Source of the DNA: Coriolopsis trogii
Lineage: Eukaryota; Basidiomycota; Agaricomycetes; Polyporales; Polyporaceae
Direction: 5' to 3'
Length of the DNA: 64,000 nt
Assembly (NCBI GenBank): GCA_020543525.1
Contig: JAHYIO010000037.1
Span: 1,054,001 to 1,118,000, forward strand
A program made the position numbers and the translations under genes. Each line of letters starts with the position of its first letter. Positions within the stretch are counted from its first letter, which is position 1. Below, piece after piece: positions 1 to 11,831 of this stretch. The notes below the pieces were generated by a model that did no database searches, was not told the origin of the DNA, and was given only the letters and a program-made list of their open reading frames with translations.

Positions 1-2188
1 ACTCATCTGGCAAGGAGATGTTGAGTCCCATTTCCGTCAGCAAAACTGTGCTCGCATCGGATGTGGTTTAGGGTTCGTTCACCACTTCTTCTTTGACTCC
101 GCGACGACGATGTGGACGCGGTGAGGCATCGGCACGGCAATCCCAGGGGCGTGCGTGAACCAGTAGAGAGAACAGCCATGAACCCTCGGTGGTTATCATG
201 GCCACTCGTTCGTCAAACGCTCGAGGGTCGAGGGGTCCTTGACACCGTTGGCGGTGCCGTGATATCATGTTGAGCGGTCCTATGGTCCGATAGCGGAGAA
301 GAGGACGCCTGAACCGAAGAACTGAGCGCGGTACTCATACCTTGGCGTAAATTGTATCCTTCTGAGCAAATGAATGCCTCTTCGCTGTTCCTTGCAAGTT
401 TTTGGGATGGTTAGCCACCAGGTGGACGAACAGACTAGCATTGTTCCTCTTCTGGTAGGTCTCAGCAGGATCGGCAGGATGATCTCGTATACTCCCGCGA
501 TGGAGGGGTTCAGATCGTAGCCAATCCGCACGTGTGATTGGCTCTTGGCGCCCATAATTGATCCGGCGTCTAAGCCACGGTCTCGCGCTGATGCCGACTT
601 CAGCTCGAACAGTCCACCGAGTTCCCCGCTGCCAGCGGTTACTGCCTCCCGCCACCGCGTTGCACCCTGAGCTCGGTCAAGGACTCCAGAAAATACCGCA
701 CACTACCCCAACCTGAACTCATACTCCGCCTTATGTGGACGTCGATGGATGAACGTGGTCAGTGCCGCCAGGTGCAAGACTGTGCTGAAGACTCCCATCG
801 GAGCCCGAGTCATCTTACTCTGCACTGGCATCTGCGGCGGCTCTAAGCCCGACGGGCGGTCGAATGCTCATGTCCACGACCCGGCGGTTGTGCACACAAA
901 GACGGTGGGAGAAATATTATCGTCTCTGGTCAACAAATTTTCTGATATTCCGTATTCATCTTTTTTGGGTTGGCTGCACGAGGCGACCGAGTATCCGGGC
1001 GGTCCGCGACCCCTTTACTACTACTCCGAGAGCAATGACTCCCAGACTGTGGCGTTCACAATGTATTGCTTCAAACTCTCCGGTACGTCCCGTCAGTCCG
1101 ACTAGAATGCTTTCCATAACAGTAAGCATCCTATCTTGAACAGCATGGACGCTTTCGCCACGGCAATCGAACCACAACTTGACCTCAAGTGCAACGGTCA
1201 GTGCTTTTGGGACATGACACACATCAAGTGTGGCGACTTGTACCGAGGCCGTCGTACGCACGACGTCACCGAGTTGGCACACATAGGGACCACATGAGCG
1301 GATCGACTCAAGGCCCGGATGCATAACCCTGATCAGGACGAGTAGAGACAGCATCGCGCCGTACGCTCAACTTGCTGTCGCGCGCCCTGGCGCACACCTC
1401 GATTTGGCATTTTACCATACCTTCGTGTGCGCTCCCCATGGACCGTGCGTTTCCCCGCACAGCGCCCCAGCGGATTGAAATCACCAACCGCCTCTGGGCA
1501 CCTCGTTTGTGCATCACATTCACCACCACAAGTTCAAGTCCGCGACGTACGGAGTCATATGCGTCCTCAAAATCCACGTTTCGCGTCGTCCCAGCGAGCC
1601 TCAAGTCCAATTGGTCCCGCACACGAACACCCACAATCGATGACGCCGCCCTCCCGGCCGGACTCCCTGCATACCCCATCAGGGCGGCAAGCACGTCCAT
1701 TGGCCTCGCCTAGTCCTAGTATCCACGGAAAATAATCCAAGGAGCGCACGGAGCAAGCGGGAACGAGGCTCCCAATTGTGGCGGGGCGGCGGGCAACCTC
1801 TCTGGTCACCCCGCCACAGCTGTCCGCTGGCCATTTCCTAGGATGCAACCGCTCCGCGCGTTACGTCCCCTACCAGGTGAGTCGACCGTCAGTGCTCCTA
1901 TACACGATATCAGGGCATCGATCTCGCACACCGCATCATATGTGTCTGCGAGTTGCGCGTCATGCACCATCTGTTCCCTCCCCTTGCTCCTACGGCGCGG
2001 TGCAAGTGTTCGGTGCAACGAGGCATGCGCGCCGGGACATGAGGGATCTACTCAACGCTTTCAGCGCGCTGGACACCGTTCGAAACGCTCAGCAAGATGG
2101 TGTCTTATAACCTCCTCGCGGAGTGCTATGGATGCTCAGCGAGTCCGGAGCGCATATTCCCTGACGAGACGAGCAGTACAGCACAAGA
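1..2188. other. Gene-poor stretch, no supported gene
   Basis: I see only short overlapping open frames on both strands and none resembles a family I know. The longest, of about 110-130 codons, lie in both orientations between 750 and 1,850 and show no consistent exon structure. It may be intergenic DNA or a decayed element. No tRNA-like or tandem repeat structure was seen. Confidence 0.4.
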
Positions 2189-2827
2189 ATGAGCAAACCA
2201 AGGTGAGCTCGTGCTTTTCCTCATGACCATCGCGGAACCTTGCTCTTCCCCGGCTCCCCCCTCCCCCCATTTCCCCGTCCGCCCTTCCCCATGCTCCCCC
2301 CTTCTCTCGCGCCACAGAACCTTCGGGGATGGTGTTATATTTATCGTCCACTAACTTCATGGCATCCCCCTCAGTGATTTCAAGCACTCACTGCAGTCCG
2401 TTGGTCCCAACTCGGACCTGTATACATGCGCGTCGCACATTCGACACCATGGGTGCCCGCAAAGCATGTCCGGTACGGATGCGCAAGCACATCTCGCGAC
2501 TGTTCATGGCATACCCCTGTGAGCACTCCAGAGACCGCGCACGCGCTCTCAGCTCGTACTCACACCCGGTCTTTCGTAGGCTCACCATGGTTTGCGGTCT
2601 TTGTGGCTGGCAGTTCAAAGATCTGGGCCGCTTCACTCGACACCGATATGTGCAGTGAGTCTGCTTGGCTCACGCTCGAGCCCACCATGCCAGCCCTCTC
2701 GCTCACGCGCTGGCTTCACAGCGTCCTCACGACTCCTTGCAACGATTGTCACAAGAGCTTCGCTAACTCCCAAGATAGGTTCATGCATCTCTGCGAGAAG
2801 CATAACTTGAGCCCTGCTACTTCTTGA
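2189..2827 (+). CDS. Small three-finger C2H2-type zinc-finger protein
   Basis: A four-exon model (2189-2202, 2375-2518, 2580-2654, 2722-2827) gives 112 residues. The frame is open only when the GT..AG introns are removed, and a CTAAC branch-like site precedes the first acceptor. The first unit is irregular (C-x8-C followed by H-x4-H, about residues 22-49). The second is C-x2-C-x12-H-x3-H (about 57-77) and is split by an intron. The third is C-x2-C-x12-H-x4-H (about 84-105). There is almost nothing outside the fingers and no activation or localisation segment is visible. Irregular fingers of this kind often bind nucleic acid or protein, but the target is unknown. The 14-nt first exon is the least certain part; the finger exons are well supported by frame and motif. 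Confidence 0.6.
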
Positions 2828-5088
2828 AGATCCCCCCCGGGACATGCGCACAGGGCGCTCTTCCGACGAAGACTCAACGATTACGCATTGACATACTTCA
2901 TACTAATCGCTAATCCCCCGCACGTCCCTCCACTAGACCCTGTACAGCTCTACTAATCTTCCTACAGCATATACCGTAGACTAATCAGCGTCCATAGATC
3001 TAGACTTAGTACATAGTGTAGCGTAGTGCATTCCGTATAGTCCACACCCTTAATTGACCTCGATGATCCGCGCCCTCCATTTGACGTCACGAACGTCCGC
3101 GAGGCCACCGCGGAGAGACAGAGGGAATGAGACTAGTGCAGAACGGTACTGGGGCCCAGCTCCCTCAGCACCTGACGGTACCAGGAAACCACGGGCGCGG
3201 GCGGCGGCGCCCGCAGAGCCACTAGCACGAACGCTAAAAGTAGCTTCTTTTTCTCTCTCCTCGTTCTCTTCCGAACTCCCCTGCCTCGCGGAGTGTCCCA
3301 AATCTGCAGGAGGGGCTCGACCAATGGAGATGCAGAGATGCGGAAGAACAAGGAGTCCCGCTAGAACGTGGTGACCCTTGCGACCCAACCTTGTCGCGGC
3401 CGGCCGAGCTCAGGATCCATCGATATGCGAGGGTTGGACGTTGTTAGGCAGAAAGCTGTCTTGTGCTCTTCTATGGGCTAGGGTTTGTGACTGTGGCGTT
3501 GAGCGGTGCATCGGTCGCAGGGGAGACGATCTCGTTCATCTGTATGAGAACAAACAGCGATGATTCCTGATCGATTGGTATGGACTCTCAGAAGGAAGAG
3601 AACAGGCAAGTAGCAGGACAGCAGTGGAGACAGATCCGCAAAGGCAAGAGGTGCGAGGCGCCGTACAAGAGGGAACCAAGACGTTCGTGCACATGACTCA
3701 GCGGTGACTTCCACATGAATACCAAGTCTGATACGCATACTCCGCGAACCGCGTCTTCAAGTTGGAATGCGTGTGGCGAAACATGTGATGGGCGTCTCGC
3801 CAAGGTACACACACCTCCTCACACCTTGCGGTCCCGGCAACTTAACGCGAGACCTTCATCTGCCGGTCGAACTAGCCTTGAGCATTCTGGACGTGGGCAG
3901 AGTGAGTAGCCGGTGTCTACGGAGGTCAGGAGGGGGAGCATGCGCGTTTGATGCTCGGCGATCTGTCAACAGCGAATCCATTGAAGAGGCTGCGGAGGGC
4001 TTCGAGGGCGGCTAGGCGAAGAGGCGGCAGCCTAAGCACCATGGGGGACAGGGCTAACTCCGCCTATCCTGACTGTCGCCCTCAACGAGCGACCCTCGTC
4101 GGTGCTCGGCGCATTTGGACGCTCGAAAGATGGCGTTTCATGCTAGGTGAATCTAGGCGAATAAGCACCATCACGATGGCACCAACAAAGGATCGGACGC
4201 GCAGCCCATGGTATGGGTCGCCTGATGCGGCATAATAAACACCATCCTACACCAGAAGTCTGTCAGAGATGTTTACAAGGGCAGAACAAAAGAGAGTCAC
4301 CGACCTTTTGTAGGGTTACTTGTGAAGTAGATGGCAAAATGGACACAGCGATGGAGAGCTAAGAGACGGTCCACAGGGGAGATGAACCTTTACAGTTTGG
4401 GTGGAATGGAAGCATACAGTGATCCTGCATAGCCATACACTGCTCTAGATGGGGACCGCCGACGGAGTACTTAAGTGGGACCTCGCGCGTGGGGGCGAAA
4501 CGCGATGGAAGGAGAGGGCGAAGGAGCGAGATGGGCTGAAGTTGGCGTCCAGGATCGCGGGAAGAGCGGCCGGCAGAGGTCACGTGCATGTACTAAATAG
4601 GAGAATCTGAAGGCCGGCGGCGGAGGCGGAGTTTGGCGCGGTATTTGCGTGTGTGGGTCCTCTGATGTCCGACCCGGACCGGGGCATGCTCTGGCGCTCG
4701 CGGGAGGTAGCGGGCAGCGACTCGCTGAGCGGGCGTCCTGACTGGCAACCAGAACAATCCCCGAGCGCTGGCAGACGGCGCGCACCCATCGCTTGTGTTG
4801 TTCTCTCGCCATTCAGTTTCCCGTGAACTGGGGACAGTATCGTGATCCACGTTCTCCAGTGCACGATTTTGATTCCATGCGCCCACACGGCGCTTATTCC
4901 TGCACGAGAATTCAAGGGCCGACATCCGTCCGCGCTGCTATAAAGCATCTTCCCCCGTCCCTTGTCCTCTCGTTACGTTCCCCCCGCCCTCCTGGAATCC
5001 CACTTTGCTCTGTACCAGCTCTCACACAGCTTCCTGAAGATCCCTTCCCAGTGCTTCACAAAGGCAAGAGCGATACCGCGCCTCTACA
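2828..5088. other. Intergenic stretch, no supported gene
   Basis: Short open frames occur on both strands, but none has an intron pattern or motif that I could support. The right-hand end holds the presumed promoter of the C2H2 regulator that starts at 5089. Confidence 0.4.
4939..4944 (+). promoter_or_regulatory. Possible TATA box of the C2H2 regulator
   Basis: A TATAAA hexamer lies about 145 nt before the chosen ATG at 5089. The sequence between is pyrimidine-rich, as is common in fungal 5' leaders. Position and sequence are the only support. Confidence 0.3.
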
Positions 5089-6903
5089 ATGTCTTCTCGC
5101 CACACCGACTACCGCCCCGGGACCCTCGGTCGGTAAGTGTGGCGAGTGATCTATTAGCCTCATTCCCCCCTCTAGCGACATCAGGACTTGGCTATACAGT
5201 GCCTCAGAGATGCCTCTTGTCGCTCTGAAGCAATCTAGCTTGTTTGAAAGGCGAAAAAGCGTGATACTGACGTCCGCCACAACACCTGCCTACAGACTAT
5301 CTCCCACAAACTACGATTCCTGTCGTCTAAACGACCTCACAAGACAGGAAGGTGGTCCAGGATCACGTTACAGTCGCTCGCCACAGTCGGACTCTTCGAA
5401 CTCGCCTCCAACACCCGCTCGCTGCATCACGCCGCCACAGTGAGTCTTGGGCCAGTATACACCCGCCCTCGTTACCTGACCCTCTGATCAACCAGCGACG
5501 CCTCTCTACTTGAAAGGCACGCCATTTCCAACTATCCCGCGAAGAAAACCCAGCCTCCCCTTTCCGTCTACGAGCTCCCGACCGCCACATATATGTGGGC
5601 GCGTTGGAGCCCGAAGGACGACGAACTCCCTCCCACCAATCCTGTCATATACGTCAAGTACAGGTCCCCGCAATCCGATATCGAGTCAAACTCTACCTAT
5701 TCCCGGCCTCCCTCGAGGAGTTCTGTTCTGTAGGTGACCGTGACAGTTACTGTGGCGGAGTCTTATACCTCGTGTAGGACGTCTTCTTCTCACACATCTC
5801 CTCCTTCGACACCGCCGCCCATCGCTTCTTCAAGGAAGAGAAGCACTCCTATGGATTCCGAGTGAGTACCCCAGACATTGCACCGACGCCACTGTTCTCA
5901 CACTGTCCCGCACAGGGACGAGTCCCCACCTAGCCCTTCGGACAGATTCCTGAAACTGCCCAGGTAAGAACCAGTGATCATTGCCCTCGTATTCGAGTCC
6001 CCTGAGCTTCTCTCGTATCAGGCTTTCCCACAACGATGCGCCCATGAGGGACGTTTCGGAACGAAGTGCCTCGCCTCCTCCTCGCCTACCGCCGCTCAAC
6101 AACTTGGAACTGCGCCCTGCAAACGAGACATTGCCCAGTGCCTCTCGCAGTGCCGGCGGCAACAACGCCTACAGGGCCTCTCAGATGCGGGCTTCAAATG
6201 TGCCGTATTTGGTACATCAGCGGAATGCCTCGCGCGGTGGCGTGATGCTGCGGCAGTCAATGCCGCCTGTAGCGGGTCCTTCACTCACAGCGCCCAGGGT
6301 GAATCGCAACGACGATCGGAGGAGGGACATGTGGCAGCGGTATACGTACCCGCCGCCCGACACGAGCGCTGGCCCAGACTTCCACTGCACCTGGGTGATC
6401 AAAGGGGCGGGTGGGCTTCCGGATACCTGCGGGTACACATCGAAGAAGCATCTCGTCAAGCGGCACATTGAATCAAAGCATCTCCAACTCAGGTGCGCCG
6501 CTCGCTCTTTGTTGTTCTTCGCCAAATCAGCGCGCTGATCTGTGCGAACCGCCAGGCCGTGCGTGTGCCATTACTGCGGCAAGGGTTTCGCTCAGAAGAG
6601 TAACCTTGAGACGCACCTTAACACCCAGTGAGTCCATGACGGCATCCATTGACGTTTCACCTCCGTCTGACTAGAACGTGTTCTTGTCATAGCACCGGGG
6701 AGGCGCCGCACAAGTGCCATTACTGCCCGGAGCGCTTCAGGGATCCGGCACGCAGGCATCGGCACATGAAGCAGAACCACGATCACCAGGCTTCGCGCCT
6801 GAAGAAAGACCGGGCAGTCCCCAGCCATGCTGACGGTGCTTCTGCGTCAGAACAGGAAGCTGGAGAGCTGAGCGCGGAACTCACCCCGCCCCCTCAGATG
6901 TGA
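5089..6903 (+). CDS. C2H2 zinc-finger transcription factor
   Basis: Eight exons (5089-5132, 5176-5439, 5496-5729, 5778-5861, 5916-5963, 6022-6492, 6556-6627, 6693-6903) give 475 residues. The first two thirds are Ser/Pro/Arg-rich and probably disordered. Three zinc fingers sit at about 345-435. The first is unusual, with 12 residues between its two cysteines (CTW...TCGY) and H-x4-H. The second and third are classical C-x2-C-x12-H fingers joined by a TH-TGEAPHK linker typical of DNA-binding arrays. Introns split the finger region at the start of finger two and inside its linker. The tail is acidic (EQEAGELSAEL). I infer a nuclear DNA-binding regulator whose targets cannot be told. The 43-nt first intron is short, so the first exon junction is the weakest part. 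Confidence 0.72.
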
Positions 6904-7511
6904 TCAGTATGTTGTCTGAAACCTGCTGCGTCGAGGGCGCTGTGGGATCCGAGGATTGATCTTGAATACCCCATCTGCCCGTTATTCACCGAAGTGTTCT
7001 CCGATCTGTGTTATTGACTTGGTCTCCTGTGCTGTTGCGTTTCACTTTTTCGTTTTCGGCTATGCTCGTTGCTTCTCCCGCGCTCTATATATCCGCCGTG
7101 ATGGGCGCATTGTATCCTTAACCGCTGGTACGCATCTCCCCCTAAAAGACCGTCAAAGCTGTCTGTACATAATGTTCATTAGCTCTCTTGTTGAATCTCC
7201 TTTCTCATACTTACGTCCGAGTCGTCGTGCTATGTTTACTCCTGCTGCATGTATTCTAGTTAGCTCACTCCGCGTTGAACAAGGTATCAGGTTCTCAGAT
7301 CAAACCCACCTGGGCGCGCGTGCACCGTCGAATCAATTCACCGGAGAGCGACAAGGGCCAATCCGTCCTGGTGGCAATGATCGAGAGTCTGGAATTCCTG
7401 AATGCCGGTGACGTAACTGCCCTGGGCGCCGGCGTCTGACGGGCGGCTGTATGACGCTGAGCAAGGCCGGCCGCTCAGACGGACGCGTCCACCCTTCTCT
7501 TGCTTGTAACA
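6904..7511. other. Intergenic, 3' flank of the zinc-finger gene
   Basis: T-rich sequence with short chance frames. I see no gene, repeat or structured RNA. Confidence 0.4.
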
Positions 7512-8359
7512 ATGCCACCTAAGCAACCCCAGCTCGGCAGTCTTGCAATCCAAGCACCCTCATTGACTCCGAAGACCGTACACGTTTCTACATTAACATG
7601 TCATGATATCTCTGTCTTCAAGGGTGCGTTCTGTCGACGCCGCTCGTCCCCAGTCGTCCAACGATCTGACCTTCGAGACTTCCCTTGTGGATACAATGCA
7701 TTGCCTTTGGGCTTCGCAGATCTTATGAGTCAGTACAGGAAGCTGGACGATACCATCAACATGCGACTGAACCGCACCACCGCCCAGTTCCGGGACAGAG
7801 AACGATCTGGCATGGGGGGCAAGGGCGACGTTGAGGAGCAAGCGTGCGCTCACATCTGGAGGGAACTCATCGGTGCGTGCGATTACGTGTGAGCGCAGAA
7901 GGTGCAATGTGGATGACATTGCTGACCGGCGAGAAGCGAACTGGTCTCGCCGGAGGGAGCTTGTGCACTACTGTGTGGGTGTCCTCGACCTATCTGTAGA
8001 GGAGAAACGGCAGTCCGTGCAGGACGCTGGAGATGATGTCTCAGCCCAGCGTAAAGCTCGCGGAGCGCTGTACGCCGAAGAGGTGAAGGTGCGTGGCCCC
8101 GGCTCGGCGGTACCTGTCCTCCTTTGATCGTTCATGCCCCTCTTCCCGGCGCGTGCACAGCGAAATCAAATTCGCAACGAGCTGATGGTCGAAGACATCG
8201 TCCGGAAGAGGACGTTCGATGGTACGTAACGCTGCTTTGCCTGACACTGACCATCCTGTGAACCAGACACGGTTGTGCACAGCGTTCCGATCGCGGTGTC
8301 GATACTTTGAACCACCGCCATCCGATCCAGAAGCTCGCAAATGGTGGGACAGCTCTTGA
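7512..8359 (+). CDS. MIX23: MIX23 (CCDC58) family mitochondrial intermembrane-space protein
   Basis: Five exons (7512-7623, 7720-7872, 7934-8088, 8161-8221, 8283-8359) give 185 residues. The order of conserved elements fits the MIX23/CCDC58 family: CHDIS..F, then RKLDDTINMRLN, a Cys before W-R-E-L, a second Cys in VHYCVGVLD, an Arg/Lys-rich helix, the QIRNELMVEDIV segment, and a final FRSRCRYFEPP block. The four family cysteines are present, which fits a twin Cys-x(n)-Cys helical hairpin oxidised in the intermembrane space. Family members are import-related stress factors without a cleaved presequence, and none is visible here. The protein is longer than the human one (about 144 residues), mainly at the N-terminus and in the middle. 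ATG 7512 was chosen over the in-frame TTG/ATG a few codons upstream because of its ACA-ATG context. Confidence 0.85.
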
Positions 8360-9060
8360 GGCCGCTTCTTGTGTCTGTAGGGTTCCACACTCGTGTCCTC
8401 TTCCCATCTTCCATATCACGTCTCCACGACTGTATCTAGCATCGTGTTACCCCGCAATGCAGAGATCGTCCACCGCTCGTTTGGTGCAGAATTGGACAAA
8501 CGTGGGGTGTTCCGGACGTCGGTAGGGTTCTGCTCCTTCTTGCTTTGACCATCAAGCGTTGGCGCTGTTGTGTGTCCAGCGCGTCTCGCGCCCACGTCAA
8601 GTGTGGTACGTACTCGACAGTGACCATGATTTGCTACAGTGTTGGTACCTATCGTGCTAATTGTGGACTGACCTGGAGGGCTGCTATTGGCTCACGTGTT
8701 CGGACATAACCTTCTGGAAGTGGTAAGGGACTTACGACCACTCTCAACGATACGTGGTTGGCTACGTTCGAAGGCATAGTGACGCCGCCTCGCTCGCCGG
8801 TGTTCTTACTTGATTTTGAAGGTCTGCTAGCTGCCTGAGTAAATAGTTGGTGATTTAGACTTTGTGGAGATCGCATCGGGAACCAGGGAGGAATCACGTG
8901 GCTTCACGTGGTTATGCGGACGCCTTGCGCAACTCTCTCCGCTTTGTATGTCATCGACGGCGGTCCTGCCGATGGCAAAGCTTCCTTCACATTGACTCTC
9001 AGCGGGTAAGACTATGTCTGTCTCACACCGGCATCGACGACTGTTACCGCGACCACCACC
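8360..9060. other. Intergenic, nothing recognised
   Basis: Short frames only. The right part must carry the promoter of the GILT-like gene that starts at 9061. No clear TATA element was seen. Confidence 0.4.
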
Positions 9061-9946
9061 ATGCACCTGCGAGCTAGCCTGCTTCTCTCCTCTCTGTGCC
9101 TGCTCCCGTCGATACAGTCCCGGGTCATCTATCCGCTCATAGTGCAGTCGGTCGGACCCTGGTTGCAATTGCAGGATGGCGTCAAGGTCCCTGTCGTGCT
9201 AGGGGCCATGAGCGGTTGCCCGGATGCTCTCGTCTGCGAGAGCGTCTTCGACCACGTACTAGAACGCGTCTCAGACAAGGTCGACCTCTCATTGACATTC
9301 ATCGGAACGTAAGCCGTGCCAGCGTCCGGTCTCCTTCGGTTACTATCCTTACAATGAGGCGACACAGACTCAATGCATCCGAGCCCGACTTCGGAGTTAC
9401 GTGCAAACATGGCCCTCAAGAATGCGCCGGGAACGTACAAGAGCTGTGCGCGATGAAATACAGCCCGTTCGACCGCTGGTGGCAGTTTGTGCAGTGCCAG
9501 AACTTTGGAGGCCGGTACGAGGTCGGTAAGCCTGAAACGGCGCTGAAGTGCGCAGACGCGGCGCAGCTGGATTGGGAGAACAGTGGCGTTGGGGCGTGTG
9601 CCGGATTAGACGGTTCTGGTAAAGCAGTAGAGGGAGTGCGCCTCTTACAAAAGAGTGTCGTGGCTACGGCGGAGTTAGGCATTGAGTGAGTGCTTTTATT
9701 ATTTTGTGGACAAACATGAGAGCGTTGTTCTGACAATGCGCCGCCCGCAGGAAGAGTTGTACAGTGATAATTAATGGGAAACAAGTATGTGTGCGCGATG
9801 GAACGTGGAAGCAATGCGAGGTACGGACTCACCTGACGAACCGCGATGCAACGCTCACCCTGCACGCCATGATCCAGGGTGGACATACTCCTGCCGACTT
9901 CATCAGACAGATTGAAGCCGAGTACGAGAAGCTCAACGCAGCCTGA
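9061..9946 (+). CDS. GILT-family (gamma-interferon-inducible lysosomal thiol reductase-like) secretory protein
   Basis: Four exons (9061-9308, 9368-9685, 9751-9820, 9878-9946) are proposed. The protein opens with a signal peptide (MHLRASLLLSSLCLLPSIQS). It carries the GILT signature C-[QK]-H-G-x2-E-C-x2-N-x4-C as CKHGPQECAGNVQELC, followed by the WWQFVQCQN and GKPETALKCA blocks and a C-terminal DFIRQIEAEYEKLN helix. GILT proteins reduce disulfides in acidic compartments or outside the cell. Here the thiol site reads CPDALVC, so the usual C-x-x-C is replaced by C-P-D-A with the next Cys three residues further on. The last intron (57 nt, 9821-9877) has no stop and is in frame, so an unspliced reading also stays open. 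Splicing restores CEGGHTPADF, which fits the family better. Activity as a dithiol reductase is uncertain. Confidence 0.85.
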
Positions 9947-10029
9947 ATACTGTACCATGGCAGGGTGGAGGGAGAACACAGCGAAAGATCTCGAGAGCCA
10001 AGACATCCATTCATGTATGATATCAAACA

Positions 10030-10440
10030 TCAGCCTCCCAGTACGAGTTCGTACCCGATAATGACAAGATTTAGTCCAATGAGAGGTACTGCATCGACGG
10101 TCTCAGTTGGCATATGGTCGGATAGAGTCAGAACGTGATGCTCACTCCGCATGAGCGTCCGCACGGCGCTGATAAGATTGATGAGCCGCCCCTTCACTCC
10201 AACGTCCTGACCTGTGAACCCTGACTGGTCGTACGGTTGCGCGTATGGTTGGACAACAGGCTGGGCTTGAGCGGATGACCAGCCAACTGAGGGAAAGCGA
10301 GAACAGAAACCCCGTGAGCAGGGACTCCGGTTGAGCAGACCTTCCAACGTACTCCTTGCGAGGAAGCGGTCTTCACTGAGTACAGCCATAGCATTTATGA
10401 GAAGAAGGGCAACATAGATGAGTGTTCCGAGGGAGAGCAT
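10030..10440 (-). CDS. YOS1: Yos1 / IER3IP1-like ER-to-Golgi transport protein
   Basis: Three exons (10353-10440, 10146-10286, 10030-10088) give 95 residues. The N-terminal membrane segment LGTLIYVALLLINAMAVLSE runs into DRFLARIGW. A variable Gln/Pro-rich loop follows, then KGRLINLISAVRTLMRIPL and a second membrane segment ending GYELVLGG. This is the complete layout of Yos1 and of human IER3IP1, small two-span proteins that act with Yip1 and Yif1 in COPII vesicle transport. Both introns fall in phase and rebuild the conserved R-I-G-W and R-I-P-L words exactly, which supports the splice sites. The gene is divergent from mitochondrial L22, and their start codons are 230 nt apart. The loop is about ten residues longer than in yeast. 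Confidence 0.92.
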   Translation of the reverse strand: MLSLGTLIYVALLLINAMAVLSEDRFLARSTLEGLLNRSPCSRGFCSRFPSVGWSSAQAQPVVQPYAQPYDQSGFTGQDVGVKGRLINLISAVRTLMRSEHHVLTLSDHMPTETVDAVPLIGLNLVIIGYELVLGG

Positions 10441-10670
10441 CGTCGTCCTCGAGTCCGCAGACGAAATGGATGGTGGTGGACGTGTCGTAAAGCGTGTTAC
10501 TCCCCAGACGCTCGCGCGCGGTGCGGGTCGCGTGGCAGAGGCGCTCACGCTCTCCGTTCCTTGCTCCTGCCTGAGTCTGACTTCGAGCCTCCTGACATCC
10601 CCTCCTCTCTGGGCCGGACATGCAGTGTATTGGAGCGAGTCTCCGTTCGGGTGCGTACATACTGCTCAGC

Positions 10671-11628
10671 ATGAAGCTGTTCTCCTCACTTGTCAATGCA
10701 GCCAGCAGAAATGCCTGCCGGACAGTGCCATCTTATAATGTCGCGTCGAGTTCGCGCGTCTTCCAGTTCCAAGGCGTGCAACGTCGCAAGTATGCACATA
10801 CTTCTCGATGTCTCTCCCTCTCGTATTAACCAGTCGGCCGTTAGCGTATCTCTTCGCTTGCCAAACTTCAAAGGCCCAGTGACCTGGCTTCGTGAATCTC
10901 TAGCGCCAAACGTACGCCAGCAAAATACGAAGGATGAGATTGAAGCGGCACGGAAGCAGGCGGCTGAGAAAGGCCAGCTCAGTGTATTTGACTCGGTGCC
11001 AACTGTGGAGGATGGCGAGGATGGCGCAACCGTTCCTGCGTGGAGGAAGAAGACCTATACAGAGGTGTGTATCCTGTTTCACCTCACCACCTCCAACCCT
11101 CAATATTCTTCGACCCAAAGCACAAATACTCCACGGCGAACTTCAAAATATCCCATCGCAAGCTGAACCTACTTGGTCGGCAAATTGCTGGCAAGCCTAT
11201 CGACCATGCCATCCTTCAGATGATGTTTAGCGAGAAGCGTGCGAGTAAGCGCATCAAGAGTATGCTCGTTGTTGCCAAGTCGCATGCTGTCAAGTTGAAG
11301 AACTTGAATGAGGGAAGGCTAGTTGTTGGTAAGTGCTGCTTAGTATGCCAAGAAAGGCTCGTCTCAAACATGTTCGACATGACTCTCAGCGGAATCCTGG
11401 GTGACCAAGGGTCCCAACCAAATTAAGCGGTACGACATCAAGGGTCGTGGTCGGACTGGTATCAAGCACCACCCACACTCACGTTTGCATGTACTACTGA
11501 AGGAAGGCAAGACGAGGGCCGAGCTGCGCGATCAGGAGAGGGAACGGAAGTTGAAGAGGATTGTCTCTGCCGGCCTGGTGAGAGAAGACGTTCCCATCCG
11601 CAACCCCGGGCCTATGTGGGCGTGGTAG
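10671..11628 (+). CDS. MRPL22: Mitochondrial ribosomal protein L22 (uL22m)
   Basis: Four exons (10671-10789, 10845-11064, 11121-11328, 11390-11628) give 261 residues. The first 40 residues are rich in Arg, Ser and Ala and lack acids, as expected of a mitochondrial presequence ([17 protein letters not shown]). The uL22 core is clear: [38 protein letters not shown], a basic helix, then [10 protein letters not shown] and [18 protein letters not shown]. The core lines the exit tunnel of the large subunit. The first intron uses the GTTAG acceptor at 10844; the nearby CCAG acceptor would break the frame. The gene shares a short upstream region with Yos1 on the other strand. Confidence 0.92.
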
Positions 11629-11831
11629 AGAGCCTGTAGTTGGTATAGAGTGTATACACCCCATTAATCAGATCTAGTGCTGCCTCTGGTGAAAGAATGA
11701 GTGATGCGTGCCAGACGGCCGCGCGCAGTCGGTATGAACAGCGGTGCTATTTCGGGAGACGCGCCACGACACGTCGCGCTAAAGCACACTTGGTCGCGGA
11801 CCACCGTCTCCTCCCCTCCCCATCCCCTACT

